Source of the DNA: Myxococcota bacterium
GTDB taxonomy: Bacteria; Myxococcota_A; Polyangia; Polyangiales; Houyiibacteriaceae
NCBI GenBank assembly: GCA_025453555.1
Contig: JALOQC010000024.1
Location: 1-48,579, forward strand
Direction of reading: 5' to 3'
Length of the DNA stretch: 48,579 nt
The notes beneath the pieces were generated by a model, which made no database searches, was not told the DNA's origin, and was given only the letters and a program-made list of their open reading frames with translations. The translations under genes were made by a program, and so were the position numbers. Below are positions 7,191 to 16,300 of this stretch, in pieces. Position 1 is the first letter of the stretch, and every line of letters begins with the position of its first letter.

Positions 7191-8621
7191 TCACGCAGGT
7201 GGGTCGTTGGCTCCACGAGGAAGCCGTCGACGGCGCTTCGACGTCTTCCCCGCCTCCGCGTCGCGCGTGCGGAGAACGACGACCCGCCGGCCCTCGCTCT
7301 TCCTGACGCGCGCATCGTCGAGGCCACGGCGCACGATGCTCTTCGGCTCCGGTGTGTCGTCGACGTTCGGCTTCAGCAGCACAGGCTTCTTCATCAAGTC
7401 GACGTCGATCACTCGCACGCGGCGGGCTGCGTCTTCGAGCTCTCGCTCGAGGTCTTCGTGCTCGGCGAGCTCACGTGCACGCTCGCGTCGCTGCTCACGC
7501 ACGCGCATCCGCTCTCGCTGCGCCTCTTCCATCTTCGCGCGTTGCGCACGCTTCTCCGCGATCTCCGCCTCGACCTCTTCGCGCGAGGGATGCGGCGCGC
7601 CGAGGATCGCCCCGAACGCCAGCACGTCGAGCGGCATGCCGAGGAACGTATGCCCGCGCAGCGTCCCTGCCGGAAACGCGCTCGTTCGATCGCCGGCCTT
7701 CCACCGAACGATCCGCGCCGCATGGGCGTGACGATGCCCGTACATCTCTCGAGTGCATTGCTTCCGGATTGCGATGCCTTCCTCGTCATCACGACCCACC
7801 GCGAAGCTCGGGGCCGTTCGCGCAAACATCTCCGTGTCGGTGTCGGGCTCGTCCCACGGGTGGACCGCCCGCATCTTCTTCACGCCGCGCACCGGACCGA
7901 GCCGCTCCCGCGCGAGCGTTGCAAGCCGCACGTCGCGCAGCTCGGTCAACGCCGAAACAACCGCGTCGAGGTCGCCGTCAAACTGACGAACGAGGGCGAT
8001 GGGAGGCGTCAGCCGAAGCTCGAGCTCCTTCGGCAGCTTCTTCGAAGAGAACGCCTCGTTCTCCGGCTTCGGCACCGCGATGCCGCCCGCCTTCCAGAGG
8101 TCGAAGCCCAGGTGATGCCCGAGCGGCACGTCGAGAGGATGCGCAACCCATCCCGCCGCGACGCAGTTCACGTCGTCGTAGATCGTCCGCAGCGTCACCG
8201 CCTCGGCGTCGACCAAGGTCATCCAGTGCGTCTGTCGTTTGTCGAAGACCGAGCCCGGCGCGTCGAACCCGTGCTCCCGCAACGACTCGTTCAGCGCACA
8301 CGACGTCGTGCGGTGCAGGATCCTCGTGGCCTCCGCGAGCTCCCGATCGCGCGGCGTAGCCTGTGAGTGGTGGTGCGTCACGTTCAGGACGAGCTGATGC
8401 CAGTCGATCTTCGTCGCGCGCTGCGCGAGCGCGGCCGCGTACGCGAAGATCTGCCCGACCTCGTCCCAGCGCGGCGAGCTCGACTTGCGCTTCGACGCCT
8501 CCGCCGCCACCGGCGCCACGTCGCGCGACGACCCCGCCCACGGCGCCAAGAACGCCTTGCGAAAGCTCGTTCGCCGCGTGATGGCGACGCAGGCGTTCTC
8601 GGTGATGAGCCGCGGATGCAC
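7191..8621 (-). CDS. RAYT-like (IS200-type Y1 transposase fold) protein with coiled-coil tail, probably catalytically dead
   Basis: A 476-residue protein; I recognise the N-terminal 175 residues as resembling REP-associated tyrosine transposases. CVAITRRTSFRKAFLAPW fits the first strand, IFAYAAALAQRATKIDWHQL the first helix, VTHHHSQATP (His83-85) the HUH metal site, and TLVDAEAVTLRTIY and VNCVAAGWVAHPLDVP the usual LVDREAV...Y...NPVAAGLV block. Where the catalytic Tyr is expected (after APGS), the protein has VFDKRQTHW with no Tyr, so DNA nicking is probably lost. Residues 350-430 are a highly charged coiled coil and the C-terminus is basic. Start is GTG 8621, three codons after an in-frame stop, so little upstream freedom exists. 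It could be a domesticated transposase that binds DNA. The 8622-8874 gap holds no gene. Confidence 0.65.
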   Translation of the reverse strand: MHPRLITENACVAITRRTSFRKAFLAPWAGSSRDVAPVAAEASKRKSSSPRWDEVGQIFAYAAALAQRATKIDWHQLVLNVTHHHSQATPRDRELAEATRILHRTTSCALNESLREHGFDAPGSVFDKRQTHWMTLVDAEAVTLRTIYDDVNCVAAGWVAHPLDVPLGHHLGFDLWKAGGIAVPKPENEAFSSKKLPKELELRLTPPIALVRQFDGDLDAVVSALTELRDVRLATLARERLGPVRGVKKMRAVHPWDEPDTDTEMFARTAPSFAVGRDDEEGIAIRKQCTREMYGHRHAHAARIVRWKAGDRTSAFPAGTLRGHTFLGMPLDVLAFGAILGAPHPSREEVEAEIAEKRAQRAKMEEAQRERMRVREQRRERARELAEHEDLERELEDAARRVRVIDVDLMKKPVLLKPNVDDTPEPKSIVRRGLDDARVRKSEGRRVVVLRTRDAEAGKTSKRRRRLPRGANDPPA

Positions 8622-8874
8622 CGCCGCCGCTCAATCCACCTTTCGTGCCGGAGCCCGCATCAACGATTCCGCATACCTACGCGAGGGGTGGCGGCGGATT
8701 GGCGGCGAACGAGTGGCGGCCGCCACCTCTGTCGCGCTGCGATCGATCGGTTTCTGCTCCTGCCGAAATGAAGCGAATCGTGCGATGCGAAGCGGACGCG
8801 GTCCGCGAAGCTGCACGATTCCGGCGCGTGAGCGCAGAGGGGATGAACGGAGATGGGGCCAGAACGTCGCTGCA

Positions 8875-11800
8875 TCACTCCACGTCGATCGGCTCCCCCA
8901 CCGCGCTCGACGTGTTCCACGGGGTCGCGTCGTCCCACGCCGCGAGGCTCGGGCCGGGGCGGGTGCCGGAGGCGAGCCAGCGAAGCCTGAGCGGGATGCG
9001 GCGCTCCTCGTTGCTGGCGAGCGGATGGAGGCGCACGTAGAGCGCTCCGTCGCGGGCGTCCTCCACGCTGCGCACGCCGGGTGCGGCTTGCAGAGCCTGG
9101 CGTGCGGGGAGATCGAAGACCGACGAGGCGGGGAGGCGCACGAGCAACACGGGGGCGTCGCTCGCTTCGAACGCGCGCACGACGAGCTCGAGCGCGGCGG
9201 GGCGATCGGCGCGGCCGGGGTGGCCTTCGATCGACAACCCGAAGGTGCCAGCGTGGTGCACGAGCGGGCGCTCGTAACGCGCGGCGTAGCGCACGAGGAC
9301 CAAGCCCTCACCGCTCGCGTTCAAACGCGCTTCTCGTGCGCCTTCCGCGAGCGGAATGCGTGCGATTCCGTCCGCGTCGAAGCTCGCGCCTTCGAGGGTC
9401 GCGTCTTGGCCCGCGACGCCGTACGCGGACGCCGCGATCCACCAGAAGGTCGTCTCGTCGGGGCGCTCGAAGAGGCGCCAGACGCGGCGGGCGTCGCGCG
9501 CGAGGATCGTGCGCGCACGCTCGGGCTGATCCGCGCGGTGCAACGCGAGCGCGAGGGCCGCGTTCGTGGCGAGGGCGTCGCGCTCCGGATCGCCGGCGAC
9601 GGCCGGTGGATCCTCGGGCGGGCTCTCGAGGATCTCCAACGCGCGGGCCAAGATCGCGCGGCCGCTCTCGTCGCGCGCGTCCGCGAGGAGCAGCGCCGCC
9701 GCCGCGCGGGCGAGCACCGGGAGGTCGTCCGCGTGGGTGACGGAGGCGTCGCGCAGCGCACGACGCAGGCGCTCGAAGACGTCGTCGCCCACGCGCCAGG
9801 GAGGCGGGGCGGCGGGCGCGAGGGCGGCGAGCATCGCGGCGTCGACGCGCAGGTCGCCCGTGATCTCCGGGGTCGTGCGCGCGAGCTCGGGGGCGGCGAG
9901 CGCGGCCGCGACGATCGCGGAGCAGGCGCGGTCGAGGGCATCCCCTGGCGTCGCCGCGAGCACCTGCCGCGTCCGATCGTCGGGCGCGCCACCGCCGAGA
10001 ACCTCCGCCCACGCGCCGATCGCGGGGCGCGCACGTGTGGCTTCGACGAAGGTCGGGTCACGATGCCAACGGCGCGGGGCGAGCGCGACGAGCTCGGCGC
10101 GGACGTCGAGCGCGTCGTCGGGGATCTCGGTCGGGAGACGCAACGGCGTCCCCGCGCTCACGACTGCCGCCGCACGACGATCGCGGGTCGCGTTCTCGGT
10201 CGCGAGGGTGAAGCGACCGCCCGCCCGCGCGTGCACGCGGCCGCTCGCGTCGACGAGCCGCACCGCGAGCACACCGTCGTCGCTCGCGCGCACCTCGGCT
10301 TCGAGGATCCCGAGGGTGCCCGGCGTGAGCGCCTCCGGCGACGCGAGAACACGCACCTCGGCGCCTTCGACCTCGAGCTCCGGGCGCAGACCGTCGAGCG
10401 CCTCGAAGGCCACGAAGGGCAGGCGCAGACGTAGCGGCTCGCGCGGAAGTCGACGTGGGAGCTGGCCCACGAAGCTGGCCGCCCCACCACGCACGTGGGG
10501 CGCACGCGCGACTGGTTCACCCGCGTCGTAGAGAACGACCACGTAGCGGCCCGGACGATCGCCGAGCGCTAGGCGCGCGAGCGCGGTGCCGGGGCTCACG
10601 AGCTCTGCGTGGGGGCGGGTCGCGAAGGGGCGCGGATCGATGGGCGGGATCGTCAGCGGGCTCGGCACGTCGCTCCACCGCGCGAGCGGCGTCGCACCTT
10701 CGCTCGCGCCCGAGTCGACCGCCTCGTAGATGGCGCCGAGCTCGGTCAGCGTGGCGTGCGCGAGCGAGACGCCGCGCAGCCGCAGGAGCAGCCCCTCTTC
10801 GTCGACCGCGTCCGCGTAGAGTCCGCTCGGCAGCACCCGCGCGAGGGGATCCCAGAGATCGTCGCGGCTGCCGATCGCTCCGTCCGGACCGGGGGCGAGC
10901 AGCTCGTACCCTGCGACCGGCGTGAAGAGCGAGAAGCGGGGGCGCGCACTCGGTCGAAGCGCGATCGCGCCGCCCCAGCCGTCGCGCAGATCGGAGGTCT
11001 CGATGCGGCCTTCGTCGACCAACGCGAGGAGCCACGTGCTCACGTCGCCGCGGCGCGCAAAGACGAGATCGAGACCACGCTCCTGCACGAGCTCGCGGAG
11101 CGCGACGAGCACGCGCAGCAGCCGCGTGCGAGTCACGCGAGCCGCCAGGTGATCGAAGTCGATCGCGCGATCGGCGGCTTCGAGCTGATCGAGGCTGAGC
11201 GGCAGCCCCCCGAGATCGCGCGCGCCCTCCGCACCGAGGGGCTGGCCGCTGATCGCGCGCTCGAGCAACGCGCGGTTGAGCTGCCAGCGTCCACCGACAC
11301 GGTGCGCGACGTCTGCGAGATCGCCCTCCGCGCTCGCGTTGGCGACCTCCGCCTCGAGCGCACGGAGCACCAGCGCGAGCCGGCCCGTGCGGTAGACCGC
11401 GCGCTGACGCCAGGGATCTCGGAGCAACCCGCGGCTGACCGGCTCCTCGGGCGGCGCCAGGAAGACGACCTGACCGCGGCGCCACACCGCGGGGGCCGCG
11501 TCGTCGAAGGGGGCATCGTCTGCGAGTCGCGCCGCGAGGAAGGTGGGCGAGCGCGGAAGGGGCGCGATGGCGGCCGCTTCGTCCTCGGGGAGCGCGATCG
11601 CGAGGAGCGATCGACCGGCGACCAGGGTGTCGTTCTCGATGCGCGCGTCGACGGTGGCTCCAGGCTCGACGAGCACGGTGCTGCCGCGCACCTCGACGTG
11701 GGTCTCGGTGACGAGCGCGCGCGCACGCACCATCCAGGGCTCGTTCGGGGATGGGAAACGCGTGGTCGAAGTGCCTGCAGCGAGCACCGTCGCGTGCACG

Positions 11801-13323
11801 GGGACGAGACCCTGCGGCCGCGACGCGAGAATCACGATCGACACGGGCGCGCGCGTGACGTCCTCGCGGCGTCGCACCGCGACCTCGAGCTCGCCTTCGC
11901 GCGGCTCGGCGCGCACCCGCACGACACCGTCCGGATCGGTCGGCAAACAAAGGCGATTCTCGGTACCCGCGATCGCCACCGAGGCCTCGACCGCGGTGCC
12001 ACCGCCGCAGCCGTCCGGCTCGCCGAGCTCGTCGGTCGGCATCGGGATCGACACCTCGAGCACCGCGACGCCCGCTGCGTCCGTGGTCGCGGCGAGTGAC
12101 TGCTCGCCGATCCGCAGTGTGAGCGGCGTCTCCGCGAGCAAACCGCCGTCCGCGCTGACGGCGCGCACGAAGACCCGCGACGGCAAGCCCGCGAGCAGCG
12201 CGCCACCTTCGACCACCGCGCGGACCACGGGGCGCCCGCGGGTGACCCGAATCGTCGACGACACCGCGGAGCGCGCGAGGCCTGGAACCACGACCGAGAA
12301 CGCGATGGCGTGATCACCCTCCGGCGCGGGGACGCGTGCACGCAGGGTCGCGACGCCGCGCGCGTCGGTGGTGGCGCGCTCTTCCGCTTCGTCGGGATCG
12401 AGCGCGGGACCTCGGACCTCCGCGCCTTCGAGCGGCAACCCGCGGGCATCGCGCGCTTGCACGTCGACCTCCACGATCGCGCTCGGCGCGACCACGGGCG
12501 TGCGTGCGACGGCGCGAAGTACCAACGAAGGAGGCGCCACCGGGGTGCCGACGATCGCGGTGCGGGCCGTCACCGTGCGGCGGTCGCGCGTGACCTCGGC
12601 GTCGACGCGGAGTGGGCCCTCGATCGCGCGGACGAACGCGACGAACTGACCCTGCGCGTCCGTGGTGAGCTCCCAGCGGTCGCCCTCGGGTGCCGCGCCA
12701 CGCCACGCTTGCAGCGCGACGGTCGCGTTCGCGCGCGGGCCGCCGAGAGGATCCGTCAGGGTGCCGACGATCGCGACGCGCTCGCCCGGTCGTGGGGTCG
12801 GGCGCATCGGCGCGAGGGTCAGGCGGTCGCTGGTGTCGACCGCGACCTGCACCCGGAAGCGACGCGTGAGGCGCGCGCGCTCGGAGCGCAGATCGATTTG
12901 AAGCTCGAAGCCCGAAGGAAGCTCGGCCGGGATCGCGACCTCGACGACCGCGCGTCCGTAGGCGTCGGTGCGGGTCTCGGCGACCGGGTGCGCCGGCTCG
13001 TAGCTCGCGAGGGCTTCGATGCGGGCGTCGCGGGCGGGTCGAAGGTCGCGGTCGCGCACGACCTCGTGGGCGACGACGAACCAACGCGCACGTGTGCCGG
13101 GCGTCACGGTCATGGGGCCTTCGATGCCGAGCTCGAGGCCGCTGAGCTCGCCCATGGGCAACGCGCGGCGGAGCGGTTGGGCGGAGGCAGTCGCGCCGAA
13201 GACACCCGCGAACGCGACGAACGCGACGAACGCGACGGTCCGCGACGTGGGAGGCGAAGAGTGCATCGAACGATCTCCCACGAAATCCGAACGTTCCGAT
13301 GAACGAACGAGGGAAGCAGACAT
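8875..13323 (-). CDS. Alpha-2-macroglobulin-like giant secreted protein 2 (no thioester)
   Basis: A 1482-residue paralog of the upstream neighbour. After an N-terminal signal (VAFVAFVAFAGVFGATASA) come repeated macroglobulin-type beta domains, with blocks such as VDTSDRLTLAPMRPTPRPGE, TTDAQGQFVAFV and ATTDARGVATLRA. Around residues 770-835 is a GspG-like piece with SDLRDGWGG and PGPDGAIGSRDDLWDPL. A helical region near 1130-1340 matches the place of the thioester domain, but no CxEQ motif is present. A last beta domain fits MG8. Start ATG 13323 overlaps the stop of the upstream gene (ATGA) and has GGAGG 7 bp upstream; ATG 13266 also has GGGAGA 7 bp upstream and gives a shorter signal. Likely a periplasmic or exported structural or trapping protein; function not known. 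Confidence 0.8.
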   Translation of the reverse strand: MSASLVRSSERSDFVGDRSMHSSPPTSRTVAFVAFVAFAGVFGATASAQPLRRALPMGELSGLELGIEGPMTVTPGTRARWFVVAHEVVRDRDLRPARDARIEALASYEPAHPVAETRTDAYGRAVVEVAIPAELPSGFELQIDLRSERARLTRRFRVQVAVDTSDRLTLAPMRPTPRPGERVAIVGTLTDPLGGPRANATVALQAWRGAAPEGDRWELTTDAQGQFVAFVRAIEGPLRVDAEVTRDRRTVTARTAIVGTPVAPPSLVLRAVARTPVVAPSAIVEVDVQARDARGLPLEGAEVRGPALDPDEAEERATTDARGVATLRARVPAPEGDHAIAFSVVVPGLARSAVSSTIRVTRGRPVVRAVVEGGALLAGLPSRVFVRAVSADGGLLAETPLTLRIGEQSLAATTDAAGVAVLEVSIPMPTDELGEPDGCGGGTAVEASVAIAGTENRLCLPTDPDGVVRVRAEPREGELEVAVRRREDVTRAPVSIVILASRPQGLVPVHATVLAAGTSTTRFPSPNEPWMVRARALVTETHVEVRGSTVLVEPGATVDARIENDTLVAGRSLLAIALPEDEAAAIAPLPRSPTFLAARLADDAPFDDAAPAVWRRGQVVFLAPPEEPVSRGLLRDPWRQRAVYRTGRLALVLRALEAEVANASAEGDLADVAHRVGGRWQLNRALLERAISGQPLGAEGARDLGGLPLSLDQLEAADRAIDFDHLAARVTRTRLLRVLVALRELVQERGLDLVFARRGDVSTWLLALVDEGRIETSDLRDGWGGAIALRPSARPRFSLFTPVAGYELLAPGPDGAIGSRDDLWDPLARVLPSGLYADAVDEEGLLLRLRGVSLAHATLTELGAIYEAVDSGASEGATPLARWSDVPSPLTIPPIDPRPFATRPHAELVSPGTALARLALGDRPGRYVVVLYDAGEPVARAPHVRGGAASFVGQLPRRLPREPLRLRLPFVAFEALDGLRPELEVEGAEVRVLASPEALTPGTLGILEAEVRASDDGVLAVRLVDASGRVHARAGGRFTLATENATRDRRAAAVVSAGTPLRLPTEIPDDALDVRAELVALAPRRWHRDPTFVEATRARPAIGAWAEVLGGGAPDDRTRQVLAATPGDALDRACSAIVAAALAAPELARTTPEITGDLRVDAAMLAALAPAAPPPWRVGDDVFERLRRALRDASVTHADDLPVLARAAAALLLADARDESGRAILARALEILESPPEDPPAVAGDPERDALATNAALALALHRADQPERARTILARDARRVWRLFERPDETTFWWIAASAYGVAGQDATLEGASFDADGIARIPLAEGAREARLNASGEGLVLVRYAARYERPLVHHAGTFGLSIEGHPGRADRPAALELVVRAFEASDAPVLLVRLPASSVFDLPARQALQAAPGVRSVEDARDGALYVRLHPLASNEERRIPLRLRWLASGTRPGPSLAAWDDATPWNTSSAVGEPIDVE

Positions 13324-16300
13324 CAGCGGGCCTCCGGCGACGCGACGTCGAGGGCGACGGGTGGGAGCGAGGTGACGGTGTCCGTGCGGTCGACGGGCCA
13401 GGCCGCGGTGCCGAGGGCGGCGAGGCGTCCGCCGACGCTCCAGCGGAGCGCGAGGGGAAGGCGTGTGGAGCGCGACGGGAGGATCGCGGGGAGCTGAATC
13501 GTGAGCACGCCGCCCATCACGAGCGCAGTGCGGCCTTGACTACGAAGACGCGCGAGCGCGGTCTCGTCGAGCTCGGCGCCCGCGGGGAGCTGCACCTGCA
13601 CGACGACGCCGGGGAAGGTGCGCGGCGTGCGGTTGCGGACCTCGAGGATCAGCTCGTCGCGTGCGTCGCGGCGCGCGCGAAGGCGCGCACGGCCGTCGTC
13701 GTCGGGCTCGGCCGGATCGAGGGATCCATCGGCGGTCGGGATCCGCCAACGCAGCGCGATCGGGCCGCGTTCGTCGCGCCACGGACGCCGCACCTCGCCC
13801 TCGATTCGCACGTGCACCGCACCGTCGCGCGGCCCCTCGACCAAGCTCGCGCGATGTTCGCCCGGCGCGAGATCCGGCAGGCGGAGCGTGCCGCGGCCGT
13901 GCTCCAGCGCGACGTCGTGCACGACGCCGTCGACCTCCACGCGGACCGCGCGACGCGTCATCGGCGCGTCGAAGGCGAAGGCCGCCATCGCGAGCTCGGT
14001 GGCGGTCGCGCCGAAGCTCGCGCGGCGGGGCGGCATGGTCGAGGTCTCGAAGGCCCAACGCGTCAGCGTGCGGACGAGCGGGAACGCTTCGAGGCGCCGA
14101 TCGTCCGCGATGCGCGCGAGGGCGAGCAGCGCGGTGGGCGCGACGTTCTGCGAGCCAGCCGCGTCGGAGTAGGCCTGCAACCAGGTCTCGTCGCCGAAGG
14201 TCGCGAGGTGACGCGAGGCGCGACGATCGGCCTCGCGCGCGGAGCGAGGCTCTCCCGTCCACGCGAGCGCGGCGGCGGCAGCAGCATGGAACGCGGGGCG
14301 CGAGGAGCTGAGCGCGACCTCGTCCTCGAGGCGCCCACGCAACGTCTCCACGAGGCGCACGAGGTTCGGCGCGACGCGCCGGCGCACGCTCGGGTCGCGC
14401 TGCGCGGGCGCGAGCGCGAGAAGCACCAGCGCTTCGGCCTCCGTCGCGGTGCTTCCATCGGCCGGCGTCAGCGCGGCGAGCGACTCGAGCAGGGTGTCGT
14501 CGCGCGTCTCGCGGTCGTGCCAGAGAAGACCGAGGGCGAGCGCGTTGCCGAGGTGACCGCTGCGCACACGCTCGCGCCATCGCCGAAGCTCTTCGGCATC
14601 GATCGCGAGACCGCGCACGCGACGCGCCCACGCCGCCCAGCCGGTGGCATCACGCGTGAGCACACTCGACGCGAGCGAGACGTCCAGCGTCGCGGGACGT
14701 CGCCAGTGCGCGCCCTCCGGTACGGTCCACGTCAGGGCGCCGCCCACCGGAACCAGCGAGTCCACCGCGAGCGTCTCGAGCCGACCGGCCGGGAGCACCT
14801 CCATCGTGCGCGCGAGCGCGTCGCGTGGGGTATCCCCCTCGAACGCCGCGACCACCACACGCCCGCGACCCGCTTGGAGCAGCGGGACCCGCGCGAGCAG
14901 CGACCGCGCATCGTCCGCCGGGACGCGCACCTCGCCCGCGTCGAGCGCGTCGAACGCGATCCCTCCTTCGCCGCGCGTGAGCAGGCGGAGCGTGCGATCG
15001 GCGCCTCGGCTTCGCGCGCGAATGGGGAGCTCGAGCACGTCACCGACCGTCGCGCCGTCCGGCACCGGGGCGTCGACCACGACCTCACGATCGACCCGCA
15101 GTCGGGTGTGTGCGGACCAGGTCCAGCCGTCTTCGCGCCAGTGGATCGCCTCGACCAGATACGTCGTCGCGGCGTCCGCGAGCGGGATGCGGACCTGCGT
15201 CGTGCCGTTCAACGCGACGCTCGGGACGAAGCGCAGCGTGGCCGGGAGGTCATCACGGATGAGACCCCGGAGCGAGCCCATCGCGACCGCGGGCGCGAGG
15301 CGGATGCCCGCCGTCCCGCTTCCGCGACCGAAGCCGCCGCCTCGTCCGTAGCCGACGCCGGAACCGCTGCCTCCGCCCCCCATGCCGGAGCCCGACATCC
15401 CGAGGCCACCGTGGCCCTCGAAGAGCGTGGAGTCCGCGAGCCCTTGGGTGGCGTCCGCCGTCGCGGCGTCGCCGATCTGCGCGGCCAGCATCGCGCGCGT
15501 GATCCGCTCGAAGGCTTCGAGCATCGCTTGCAACGCCGCGGGACCGGGCGCGAGGAGCGCGAGCTGGCGCTGGAGCTCGTCCTCCCCGGAGGCGACGGCG
15601 TACGGCGTTCCGGCGGGCACCTCGCGCGCGAAGGGATCGAGGACGTCGTCCGCGGTGCCGAGCCTTCCGTCGGGACCGGGGAACGCGAAGGCACGACCCG
15701 CGAGCTCGACCGCGAGCGCAGGGACCTGGGCGGGACGCGCGCGCAGGCCGAGCACGTGATCCCACGGGTCGCGCAGGTCTTCGGCGGAGAGGCGGCCCGA
15801 ACGAACCAAGATCGAGAGCCACCGCTCGGGGGGCTGCTCTTCGAGCGCGCCCTCGGAGAGCGCGCCTGCGAGGGTCGCGAGCACCCGAACCAGACGCGCG
15901 CGGGCCACGCGCCGCGCCGCGCGTTCGAAGGTGAAGCTCGGATCGGCGTCCTCGACCGCAGCGAGGGTCGCGACCTCGCCGCCGACGGTCTCGATCGTGA
16001 GACCGAGCTCTTCGAGCGCTTCGTCCGCGAACCGGCGCCGCGGACCTTCGCCCACGAGCGACACGCTGCCCTCCGCGATCCCCGCCTCGAGCCCGCGGTA
16101 GACGTCGAAGAGCCCGCGCCGCACGAGCTCGAGCGCCTCTGGACGCGGATCGCGCAGATCGCCGAGCTGCTGCGCCCAGTACTCGCCGTCGTGCTCGGAC
16201 TCGACCGCGCGCCCGAAGTCGTCCACCACCGGCGCGATCGAGGTGTCGGGCGCGATCTGCTCCACGTGCGCGACCAGCGCCGCGCGCACGAGGCGATCGG

